A stretch of 64,000 nt of DNA from Tricholoma matsutake (taxonomy: Eukaryota > Basidiomycota > Agaricomycetes > Agaricales > Tricholomataceae), in assembly GCA_026075535.2 (NCBI GenBank), contig AP026550.1:8184001-8248000 (forward strand), given 5' to 3'. The translations under genes and the position numbers were made by a program. This document shows, piece by piece, positions 11,201 through 20,760 of this stretch. Numbering within the stretch: position 1 is the first letter of the stretch; each line of letters begins with the position of its first letter. The notes below the pieces were generated by a model. That model was not told where the DNA came from, searched no databases, and saw only the letters and a program-made list of their open reading frames with translations.

Positions 11201-11770
11201 GGTGAGTTCGATCGCGTGATCCCATGGCTTGCGCGCAGGAAGAGAGTCGAATGACTCCTTGGAGAACATGTCTTCAAACTCATGGAGATGAGGGAGTAAG
11301 GAGTTAGTAGAGGATTTAGCAGCATTGTTTTTGTGGAAGGCCTCAGCGAGGCATTGGGATATGTTCGATGTGGCACACACCTCATGCGATGAGCGAATCG
11401 CAGTGTAGAAGATCCGATCACCCTCCTCCACTTCCTCTGGGTCCTCATCATCATCATCCAAGTCCGGCATTAGATCAGGAACCCCTTCCAATTCCACTCC
11501 AGGTATAGGCAGGGGTCCAGCATGACACTTCTGAGTACGTCGTATTGCCGCCTTCTGTCCACGATGTTCTTGCCTGGCTTCTGTGAAACACGTCCGATAA
11601 CGGGATGGACATCGGCTCATGGTAACCTCCCCGGTACGCCAGTCAACCTCTGGGTTATGGTCTCGAAGCCATGGATATCCCAAAATCACCTTTTGCTTTC
11701 CTAATTGAGTGACAGCAAAAAGGGCACGCTCACTATGATCTTTGTAATGGAGAACCAGGTCTGCAACCTC
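8297..11770 (-). pseudogene. pol: gypsy-2 Pol: RT, RNase H, integrase, chromodomain
   Basis: A nearly full-length polyprotein broken by a few stops. The order on the minus strand is the protease tail, then RT (11200-10480), RNase H (DALSRC at its end), integrase and chromodomain. The integrase has an HHCC zinc site, D in SIDFVVELP, D in LSDHGPQF and E in TERVNQELEQ. The C-terminal chromodomain, YEVESILDSRLHRGKLQYLV onward, marks it as a chromovirus. Stops: TGA at about 11768, TGA at 10425-10427 and TAG at about 10220. The RT box reads YLDNILIF, so the second catalytic Asp is Asn. All of these fit C-to-T or G-to-A changes. Confidence 0.92.
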
Positions 11771-12199
11771 TCAGATGGCACCAGCTTCATTTGGGGATCC
11801 ATCCACGTTATATACAGGTATTGGACGTGAGAGTGAGCGAGTATTTAGGCAATGTTGTTGTACCAGATGGGAGTCGATGAAGAGACCAGTCGCACCAGAG
11901 TCCAGGAGTGCAGAGACACCAAGTATCTGTCCAGTGTCGGTCGTCTGCAGTTCGATGGCTAGGTTTAAGGAATGTGCAGAGGGAGTGGATGCCACAATAT
12001 ACTTGCATGGTAGTTTACGCTCCCATGATTTAATTTTGGGACATGGAGTAGAAGGAGAGATGGGGAGAGCAGGTACATCTTTAGCCAACTTCGAAGGGTC
12101 AGAGAGGGGAGTAGTCACAGAAATGGATTCATTCTCTGGGGATTCAACTGACAAGACTTCAAAGCAGTTATGGACAGGCAGTGAGGGTGTACGATTCAC
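11771..12199 (-). CDS. pol: gypsy-2 Pol N-terminus with aspartic protease
   Basis: An open frame of 142 codons carrying ALLDSGATGLFIDSHLV, the D-S-G protease active site. It begins around the gag stop (12196-12198) in a different frame, as expected if Pol is made by ribosomal frameshifting or re-initiation; the mechanism cannot be read from sequence alone. Its first codon in this frame is GTG, so independent AUG initiation is unlikely. It ends at a TGA where the family has Arg, then continues in the same frame into 11767 and beyond. Confidence 0.8.
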   Translation of the reverse strand: MNRTPSLPVHNCFEVLSVESPENESISVTTPLSDPSKLAKDVPALPISPSTPCPKIKSWERKLPCKYIVASTPSAHSLNLAIELQTTDTGQILGVSALLDSGATGLFIDSHLVQQHCLNTRSLSRPIPVYNVDGSPNEAGAI

Positions 12200-13350
12200 T
12201 CGCTGCGAATAGGAAAATCCTGCTCCTCTACAACTTCCAACTTAATCTCCTCTGCAACTTGATCCTTCGCTTCCTCAACATCTACAAGCACCAACAAATC
12301 TTGCAGGAGTTCGTCTCGTCCCTCGGGGGTGAGCATGTGGATATCCTGACGATGGGGACACACTCCAGCCCTCTGTCCAGGTTCCCCACAACGGTAGCAG
12401 AGATCCAACTTATGTGCACGGCTGCGGGCTGCATCAACATCCATTGGTACTGGGACATTGATGGCTGGTGTGGGAGTTTGATGAACAGGAATGGGGTTAG
12501 GGCGGGGGAGGCTTCAATTGAAGGTGTAGGGTGTATGAGTGGTAGTTGGAGCATGGAATGCAGCATTAAACGCCGCATTTGTGAGTTGGTTCTCATCACA
12601 GAGTGAAGCAGCTTCATACCAAGCAAGGATATCATCGTCTGCTAGGCACCCTTCCAACATCTGTGCAATCTGGTCCTGAATTTCTCAGTTGAGCCCCCGT
12701 CGGAACTTCACCACCACTGGTAACCCACTCCCATATCCTGCCATGTCCACCAAATCCTTGAACTCATCAATATAGTCGTCCATGGATCGACGTCCCTGGT
12801 GGTAAGCGGATGACTCAAGTCGTGTCACTGCTCGGTGGCGTTCATTGAGGGGGCAGAAGTGGCGTACGAACTCAGCTCAAAAGTCACCCCAAGTGGAGAA
12901 AGGTAGAGAACCGAGTTCTTTAGTTTGACATAGGATATGGTCCACATAGAGATAGGCACATTCAGATTTCATGTATGTGAAGGCCCAATAAATTTTTGCA
13001 GCCTCATCGATGAATTGATGCGACTGGAGACTAATGTATAACTCACAGGAATTAAGGAATGCATGTCCCTGCACACATGCACCATTAAATTCGGTGGGGG
13101 GGGACGGTTTGATCTGGGCACGTTCCTTAGTGGACACGTTTGGCAAAACGTCGTTGTTGGGTGCACTTGGAGTCGTAAAGGGGGAACTATTGGTCGTAGG
13201 GTTAGCCTGGAGGGTCCTAACGAAGTTTTCAATCGTAGATTTAAGCGAGTTGATTTGTGCGCGCATTCCGGAAATGTCGCTTTCAAGCACATCAAAGCAT
13301 TCTGATGCATCCATGTCGCTAGGGAGCGTGTTTGGCAAAAATGGCGGCAT
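12196..13350 (-). pseudogene. gag: gypsy-2 Gag
   Basis: Starts at ATG 13350 (MPPFLPNTLPSDMDASEC). A coiled-coil-like segment, FDVLESDISGMRAQINSL, is followed by the Gag core. The frame holds three TGA codons (12875-12877, about 12687, about 12525) with otherwise continuous Gag similarity. The zinc knuckle reads CYRCGEPGQRAGVC: the His of the CCHC box is Gln, so even the restored frame would have a defective knuckle. Confidence 0.85.
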
Positions 13351-13480
13351 AATAAAGGCAAGATTATCTGGAACAGTGTGTAGGGACTCTGTGGAGCTTT
13401 GGGAAGCATCGTCCAGTCCGTACCTGCCTATCTTGGGCAGCGCGTTCGCGATTTTCGGGCCTTAGGGGAGAGTTTTCTAC

Positions 13481-13906
13481 TATAAGGGCAACCTAGGCCT
13501 CTAGCAAAGGGAAATCCGAAGTTAAAATTATACTACATAATACAGGCATTGGGGACACACCTAGCAAAGGGAAATCCAAAGAGAAAACTCTAAGGATCCC
13601 CTTGCTGATGCCCAGTATATGTGAAGACAACAAAAATCAAATATAACCTAAAAATAGAAAAAGGCAGAGATAGGTGGATCAAGGCCGCCGAATGACATCA
13701 TACCAAGGGGTATGTGTCGGAAGGGGTACTCCACCTCTAAATATCAAAGTGTCAACATGTACAAACATGATAGCAAGGGAAAATTAGTAATAAAATCCGG
13801 AAAAATCATAGAAAATGAAGAATAGAAGGAAATGAGGTGGGGAAAAATATAGGACGAACATAAAAAATAGGAAAAACACACAGGGCACCCCCCTAGTCCC
13901 CTTACA
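13481..13906 (-). repeat. 5' LTR of gypsy-2
   Basis: A 426-bp partner of 7860-8285, followed by the target duplication CTTAC at 13907-13911. About 98% identity between the two LTRs makes gypsy-2 much younger than its host gypsy-1. Differences again include TG/CA and TG/CG pairs. No clear tRNA-complementary site is visible on its internal side (13445-13480). Confidence 0.94.
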
Positions 13907-13911
13907 CTTAC

Positions 13912-14253
13912 CACCCACCCACTATTCCTGGCCAACAAACTACTCTGCAACCTCTGATAATAGTAGAAGGTGCTCCAGAATACGTAGTTGAAGAAATTCT
14001 AGACTCACATCTTTGATGGAACAAGTTGGAGTTCTTAATAAAGTGGAAAAACTATACCGACAAAAATAACTTGTAGGAGCCCAAAGAGAATTGTAAGCGA
14101 GCACACAATGTGATCGCCCAATTCTTTAAACATAATCCAAATGCTCCGCATCGCATTGCAAGAATGGTGTATGAGGGGATGAGATTCCGGCCTTACCAAA
14201 ATTTCACAGAGGGGACAGACACAATATTTTCTCGCCTGGAAGTTGAGGCATAA
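13912..14253 (+). pseudogene. pol: gypsy-1 Pol C-terminal chromodomain
   Basis: With one copy of CTTAC kept, 7859 joins 13912 in frame. The segment contains EYVVEEILDSHL, then LEFLIKWKNY and EPKENCKRAHNVIAQFFKHN, a classical chromodomain of a chromovirus integrase. TGA at 14014 and TAG at 14074 interrupt it; relatives have Arg and Trp there. Ends at TAA 14251-14253, next to the polypurine tract. Confidence 0.88.
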
Positions 14254-14264
14254 AAGGGGGGTAA
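14250..14264 (+). promoter_or_regulatory. gypsy-1 polypurine tract
   Basis: ATAAAAGGGGGGTAA lies directly before the TG of the 3' LTR, where second-strand priming occurs in LTR retrotransposons. Confidence 0.75.
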
Positions 14265-14676
14265 TGTTAGGAAACCACCCCATTACCTAATAAAATTTCA
14301 TTTTTATTTTATTATGTTGAATTACACTACATTATGCCAAATTACACTAAATGACACTACACTTTGATAGCATGAGAATTTTATTTCGCATGCATCAATA
14401 TGTATGTGCATGTACAAGTGCATCGGTAACAACAAAGTACAATATATGGAACATAGTATATAAACCCTAAATATATGCCTAGGGGACCCCAGTTGTGTTC
14501 TCTTAGGTATTCCACTTATGCTTGTGGTGTGAATGGCATATCTCAACAAACTCACCTATTAATAACCCCTCACATCAAAACCATCAGTTCCCCAATCACG
14601 CATGCAGATCCCACCCCCTTCTTGTAGAGAGAACCTGCACGGTCTTAGCCAGCAGATAGTGGGTGTCACCCTAACA
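14265..14676 (+). repeat. 3' LTR of gypsy-1
   Basis: A 412-bp LTR with ends TGTTAGG...CCTAACA. The left flank of the element is outside the window, so the target duplication cannot be tested. At the right, the element borders a Helitron-like Rep fragment. Confidence 0.95.
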
Positions 14677-15025
14677 CGTTTGGGGTAGATGTAAGGCTCA
14701 TTTTCCCTGGCCACTCTTCATCAAATCAGTTGTGGATTTGGCAACAGGTACCTTGTCCATTAAGAAACATGAGCCATGGATGAACACAATTGCACCTGTT
14801 ATCACTTACCTTTTTGGTTGCAATACAGATGTTACTAGTCTCAGGTCTGGAACTGCAATTAAGGGTGTTCTTTCATACTGCACCAATTACATTACAAAAC
14901 CAGGTTTGAGGACATGGGCAATATTTGAGGCGATCAGAGCTGTTCTGCGCTGTGAAAAGGCTTGGCAACTGATGACAAAACTAGTCAACAACTTGGAACA
15001 AAAATGGAATTGGGTTCCCCAATGA
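14677..15025 (+). pseudogene. Helitron-type Rep/helicase fragment
   Basis: About 97 codons read VDLATGTLSIKKHEPWMNT, then LFGCNTDVTSLRSGTAIKGV, then YCTNYITKPGL. The pattern of Asn/Cys followed by SGTAIKxxxxYxxxYxTKPGL matches the part of Helitron replication initiators that bears the catalytic tyrosines (YxxxYxTK), a family common in agarics. It is cut on the left by the gypsy-1 LTR and stops near 15022, where host-like sequence starts. No Helitron terminus (hairpin plus CTRR) was found. Confidence 0.6.
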
Positions 15026-15189
15026 TTGGTGTTGAAGTTGGACTTTACGGACGGTGTACGGACTACCGTATCCGTCACAGCATACAGCCATTCGCCGTAA
15101 TACGGACGGTGCACAGCCACTATTGCGGAGCTTGAAATTCTTTAAGACAAATCGGGAAGTCATCCGCCGAAAGTCCTGTTTTCTATCAA

Positions 15190-16424
15190 ATGATTGACGA
15201 GATCGCATCTGAATTTCGCTTGCCACAAAGACCAAAACGCGTCTTTCCTCTGCTCTACAGATCTACCGGTGATGCGTCAGTGGATCGGCTTGCTTTTGTA
15301 CACATACTGGAACGGCTTAAAGTAAGAACCCAATAATATTAAGGTTTTACCTTACGATCTCAATGTTATTTTTATTCAAAGACACAAAAACGGACTGGAT
15401 GGGTCAACCATAACGTGGGCTGTATTCATATTCTGCTTCCCGGAGATTGCTGATGTGCACCAGATACCTGACCCTGAGAGGTAAACTCTGTGTACGGTTT
15501 TGCTTCAAGTCACTGACGCAGACGCCTCTGGATACCAGCATATCAGATCACATGTATAGAATGGCAATGCTCGCAATGTGTTCCTCCGATCCCGAACTTG
15601 ATATCTCCAAGTACGTACAGTGTGTCTCTTGTCATAGGTGGCGAAGTTGACTACATGTACATAATTACAAAAGATGCGTCATGATGTGTATAGTTCACGA
15701 TCTTGCGGAAGCACATGGTACGTTCCAATTTATATTACGCACCATACGAATCCAGAACCGTGCCATAGTCGGCGATATTGCTCCCAGCGAAGGAATTTCG
15801 AAAGCCGAAAAGACCAGACGTGAATCTGTATGACAGGATGTTTATCCAATTCTGCCTCGTGTTGAAGTCAATTATTTTCAGGAAGCTATGCGCAGTTTCG
15901 TCTACGACATGTTGCACGCGACTCCAGCTGCACTTCGTATAGAGGCGTTATGGAAGGTACAATGTTTTGTCTATCTTCCCGCACAACTATTCTTATCTCT
16001 ATCTAGGAGTATGAAGAAGGACATACCCCGGAAGCTAGATTTGTGAAAGGTGCATGGCATGTTGTATCTTTACAGGGCAAACTATCTATATTTACTCTTT
16101 CAAGATCTTGATCGGTTTGAGATGGCTGCACAAGGTAGAGAGGCCGTCATAGATATTTTGGTAGCTTTCTACTTAGACCGAATCGTTTCTTCCATTTTAG
16201 CTTTGGAGTACGAGACGAAACATAATGCTCGAACCTTACAGCCTTTCTTCGACAGCAGCTTGCCCATAATTCGACATCCAGAGATAAAATGCTGGGGTGC
16301 AGATTTATCTGTGGAACGAGATCGCTTACACGCCAAGCCAGATGAACACTCCCTCTCAACAATCGGACATACAATATATTCAGGGAAAATGTGCGCGTCA
16401 TCTTTTCCACCAAAACAAGCATGA
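15190..16424 (+). CDS. HD-domain 5'-deoxynucleotidase, HDDC2 family
   Basis: A homologue of human HDDC2 and yeast YBR242W/YGK1, metal-dependent HD phosphohydrolases acting on deoxynucleoside 5'-monophosphates. Spliced reading by eye: exons 15190-15321, 15382-15414, 15464-15480, 15539-15610, 15674-15717, 15769-15827, 15882-15956, 16007-16049, 16105-16134 and 16201-16424, all with GT-AG borders. The joined peptide shows RLAFVHILERLK, RTGWVNH, ESISDHMYRMAM, the HD metal site IVHDLAEA, VGDIAPSEGISKAEK, EYEEGHTPEARFVKDLDRFE and LQPFFDSS. ATG 15190 is the first in frame; a short upstream exon is possible. No stop interrupts it. It is convergent with the App1 gene. Confidence 0.85.
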
Positions 16425-16745
16425 ATCCTGATTTCTATTTCAGTTAGATGATCAAGGTTGCTGCGTATCCGATCTTCTCTCCGTGTCAAAAACCGTCAGC
16501 ATAAAGAAAACATAAATTCAGCCTCATTATTTGGTATGATCTTGTAGAGCTAGACCGGTCCCACCAACTACGAATTAAATTATGGAGATCAATGGAATCA
16601 AATGCCGAATGATCGGCCTTGTTCTTATCATATACATTGCGTGAAACTAAAGCATTGCACCTTGTGCTAATGTCACCCAGTAAAAGCCCAAAATATGAAC
16701 GAAAAATAATACCGTAACAATTAACACTACAAAATACCAATACAC
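16425..16745. other. intergenic spacer between convergent genes
   Basis: Sits between the 3' ends of the HDDC2-type gene (+) and the App1-type gene (-). It must hold both polyadenylation regions. I see no coding sequence or repeat in it. Confidence 0.6.
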
Positions 16746-19163
16746 TCAACCCAGCCCCCCCGCCCCCTTCAACACCTCCTCAACCTCCACACACTCCCCC
16801 GGATCTCTAAACACCCTCAACAAAACATGTCCCGGCATCTGCGTCCTCGCCCTATACACCCGCATCTGTAGCCCACACCTTTTCCTCTCCGCATCGGACA
16901 TACCACCCATCGTTGATATTCGTGAAGCCAAGCTGCTAGCTGAGGACCGTGAGAGGAGGGACGGAGCCCGTGGGGGTCCGGGGTGTGAGTGTGGAGGGTG
17001 GGGATAGGCGTATGTGGATCTGTATGGTGACATTGGTGGGATGGGTGATGGGCTTCTTGTTTTGGTTTTGGTTTTGGTTTTGATTTTGGTTTTGGTTTTG
17101 GGGTTGGATGGGGATGAGGGGTTGGGAGAGGATGTGTTGGCGAGTGTTGGGTCGGATTCGGGTTCGTCAGTGAGATGTGTAGGTGAAAAGTAGTAAATCG
17201 CGTTTATGTTCGTGCTCCCGAGGCTCCCTGAACTGGGAAACGGGAAGGTAGGTGGAGAAAGGAGTGCGGGTGCTTTGGAGGAGGAGGTGGTTGTAGTTGC
17301 AGTACTCCTTAATAGCATATCAGATAAGGTTTTTCTCAAGCGCGGGTTATCATCTGCGGTGCTGCCGCTGCCGCTCTTGGAGGAGAAAAGAGTCTGAGTA
17401 TGAGAGCGAGTCCCAGAGGCACCTACGGCTTTCCACCCCGTCGGGTCGTCGATTGGAGGGTAAGTGTTGTCTGCGTCGCGTATGAATACGGCTAGGATCT
17501 GTTGTGGGCGTTCACGGGCGAGACTATGTCATGGGCGTGATTGGTGAGTGAATTAGATTACTGTATATAGACAACTTACTCGGCGTAGAGCTCGAGATCT
17601 TGTTCACCGGAATCCCCGATAAGGAAGAATTGTGAATCGGGAAAGGCGGTGAGAACGTCGACTACACCTGCGCGCTTGCGGGTTGCGGGGGCTGAGAGAA
17701 TACCGTTGAAGAGGGAGCGGCCAGTGTAGGATTTGAGTCTGATGGAGCCTTGTTTGTTGGTTAGCAAGTATGGAATTTGATTGTGGAGCATGAGACGAAC
17801 CTGGGGGTAATTGGGAGATGTGGAGAAATTCATTGATGATGGGGAGGATCTCGAATGGGCCGTTCGACTGTGGGTTGGCTGGTGGGTGAGTAATGATACA
17901 TGTGCGAGGAAGGAAAGTAGCTTACGACGTAGTGGAACCGAACGCCTCTGCTCCACATAGTGGTGTACCACTCGCCCATGCCAGGGATGATAGTCTCGTG
18001 AAGGTCTTTGACGAACACGCTATTGAACACTGCACGCGCTCCCAGTAGGATATTTGATAGTTTTACAGTGTCGTCGATATCTGAAATGACGCGGATGGGG
18101 GAGTGTGTTAGTGAAATCTGGAGAATGGATGGAACGGTGGAGGGGCAACGCGGCGTCGGAGTGCGTGACGGTGATGGTGATAGGGGAGGAAGTAACTCTG
18201 CACTGAAATGCAACTCGTGCTCTTCACGTGGATCACCGAATGCAATGTGTAATGCGCCGGGGTGTTGGCACAAAGAACTCCATTTCAACCGAAACAAGGC
18301 TTGGAAACTCCCATCCGCAGCTGTGACGACATCTTATGAGTCGATTGGTGTATATGCTGGGTGATCTTGGTCTTTATCTGCTGTTGGATGATGTAGGGAT
18401 GCGAAAAGACGGATACGCACAGTACGTGAAGGAAGAACGGAAGACCAGAAGGGCTGGAGCCGTCGTTCGAGATTGTCATGTTGGCGGCGTAGAATGTCCG
18501 CTGCTGATTGTGAGTGAGAGTCAGGGAGTTTACGTTTGTAGATTTCTGGCTCGAGGATATCCGTAGAGGGAGTACTGCCAGCTTTGGTACGCTGAAATTC
18601 ACGTTCGATGAATTGGACATCATAGTTTTCTGGAATTTGTGCGAGAAGATCTTGAGTGGATTGACTAATGGATGATGGTGGATCTGGTGCAATGACGTCT
18701 GCTGCTAGTTTGGGCAGTGAAGCAAACCCTGCTATTATCGTGAATAGTCTATAAGTAACGATTGGTATGCGCCATACCTTTGGCTAGTCGGATAAAGGCA
18801 CGTTGAGATCGACTGGCTTGTTCCGCTGGTCGGTGATTCGAAGCAAATCCAGATACAAACACGTCTATTCCAAATGTTTCTAACATATATTCCTCTCAGT
18901 AAAAACAAGCAAAGCTAATTCCGCAGCTTACCTTTGCCATCGACATACCTCCTCGTCGCCCATCCAGGAAACAAAGTAATCCTCTCAGTCTCAGAAGCCT
19001 GGTAATCACTCTGTCCACGTCCAAGTTTGATTTTCTGCCCTGCCCATTCTTTCCAGCTCTGCGTCTGAGGATTGTTACGGCGTTGCATGTACCCCTTGAC
19101 CGCTGAAAACCGTGAAGACGCAGAGTTTAGGTATTTCCATGACGATGACATGTCGTCCGACAT
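16746..19163 (-). CDS. App1-type phosphatidate phosphatase, with one internal stop
   Basis: Related to yeast App1, which dephosphorylates phosphatidate at actin patches. ATG at 19161-19163; exon 1 ends near 18933 with LFPGWATRRYVDGKG. Later exons give VFVSGFASNHRPAEQASRSQ, GSFQALFRLKW, HPGALHIAFGDPREEHEL and the catalytic DxDxT motif in VISDIDDTVKLSNILLGAR. The end of the domain reads FFLIGDSGEQDLELYAE. A Ser/Pro/Lys-Thr-rich tail ends at 16746 and includes a KTKTKIKTKTKTKT run. An in-frame TAA at 18334-18336 lies between YTPIDS and DVVTAADGSF. No GT-AG intron removes it while keeping frame, so this allele may be null, or the base is an error. Remaining introns look normal. Confidence 0.8.
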
Positions 19164-20217
19164 AGAGGATATTCATATAGTTTAGGTATATTGCTGTTTA
19201 TCGCGACGCTGCGAGTGGTAAGTAGCTTAATGGAAAGAATGCACTTACATAATCCATTATGCACATGGAAACGCGGCCTAAGCTTGCCTTTGCCCTTCGA
19301 CGACATACAGGGAGCCTTTGAAATACGGTGTAGACAACCTGCAGCTTTCAGTCCTGTGCCAAAAGAGATCTATCGCGTTCTCGTATAAATATTCTGCGAA
19401 ACTAGCGGCAACGAAACGAAATGAAACGCTCAGCGATGCACTTCTGTCTTGAAATCAACAATCAAACCTATGCATACCGAGTGAAATGGCCCGGGAGCGG
19501 TGGGTCAACCCTTTAGGAATTCTTGAGCAGGCTGGAAGCGAGTCGGACGGAATCCATTCAACATCTTAAGCAAGAAGCGGGAAAAAAAGAAAAAACCCGA
19601 AAGTAATGTTGAAGCGATACAACAGAAATCAGAACACAGAACACAGCTGCAGAGCAGTGATGATTCACGAACAGAAGTCTTGCCAGTGATCAATCATATC
19701 GGCTGTAAATATCTGTGAATGCTACAACAAATGGAAACTCGTGCCAGATCATCGATCATTCGGGCCAAAACTTTCTGATTATGTTACACTGATTTCGTGG
19801 CAATCTATGCTTCTAGACTAGGTCTCCTTGATGCTGTGGCTCATCTGTTTCGTTTGCCCAAGTCGAGAACAAAGCTTATGATTCCAAGCGACTGACGAAC
19901 ATGTTGAAGGTGATTGGAGATAACGAAACGTAACATTCGAGAAACTGCTTTTCATCATTCACTTTGTCCATACAGATCGAAGCACTGCAAGCAGCGCCTA
20001 GGTAGCTGACATAGATACTTTTGCTGTGGTCCTCACGAATGAAGGTGGAGATTAGTATGCTGCTTATACATATTTTTTAACTCTATGGAATTCATGATAG
20101 TATCGCGTTATGCTCAATTCATATCCCACTCCTCGTATAGTAACTGTAGTCCAGACTGTGAAAGATACCCCTACATGTAGAGGCGAGTACGTAGTCACCT
20201 GGTGATATGCAGGGCTT
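19164..20217. other. spacer upstream of App1 gene and decayed 3' part of HECT gene
   Basis: The 19164-19500 part should hold the App1 promoter. From about 19500 to 20217 I see no convincing ORF. On the minus strand the 3' third of the HECT gene would be expected here; only a short SFTV-containing stretch near 20150 could belong to it. Base composition is host-like, with CpG retained. Confidence 0.5.
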
Positions 20218-20760
20218 GATATTGTTGGAGCAGACTATATACGCTGCACAGTGGAAGAGACAACACGTTCCTTACAACCTACCTGGGGTTTACTTAGACT
20301 TACAGCTAGGGTTAGCAGAGGTAAGAACACTGTATTCCTACTATGGTACAGGTTCTCCTTATATACATAATAATAAGGATGTCACATGACTCAGGAATGT
20401 GTTTACCGCATGTATGTGCAGTAAGCGCAGTAACATGCGTATGCTGCATGTATTGCCTCATGTATACAGCATGCATCACTGGGATTAATTTCAACAGATA
20501 TTGCTGCATATAGTCCCCTCCATAGAAGTTTAGCGAGGAAGAATCCAGCAAAAGCGACGTCGACGAGGATACCCTTGTACATCGCCTTGCCAAGTATCCT
20601 TCCTATAAATCGATACCAATTCGAGCTGTGCCTTGTGTGAACCGCAATGATGATCAACCGGCCAACCCTCACGAACTACAAAAGAGAAAAATTTACCCTC
20701 GGTAGAGTACCCATGCGGGGTCGGATATAACTCGTTCTTCATATTCGCTAACGAAAGCCC
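20100..20760 (-). pseudogene. HECT E3 ubiquitin ligase (Hul5/UBE3C-like), middle of HECT domain
   Basis: The minus strand reads SLANMKNELYPTPHGYSTEG, an intron of about 55 bp, then NWYRFIGRILGKAMYKGIL and VDVAFAGFFLAKLL. These are hallmark segments of the HECT N-lobe. A solo LTR (20223-20496) cuts the gene just after them, and what follows is barely recognisable. The catalytic Cys region of the C-lobe was not found. The upstream half of the domain is 6.3 kb away at 27096-27640, beyond the MULE-like transposon. Confidence 0.75.
20223..20496. repeat. solo LTR (274 bp) in the HECT gene
   Basis: Bounded by TG...CA ends (TGTTGGAGC... to ...TTTCAACA) and the perfect 5-bp duplication GATAT (20218-20222 and 20497-20501). 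The short length and TGTTGAAAT-type end read on the minus strand suggest a Copia-like LTR, with a TATATAAGG box on that strand. No internal region remains, so it arose by LTR-LTR recombination. Confidence 0.85.

Noticed and set aside
17040..17106. Telomere- or satellite-like TTTGGT repeat
   Set aside because: It encodes the Lys-Thr run in the C-terminal tail of the App1-type protein.
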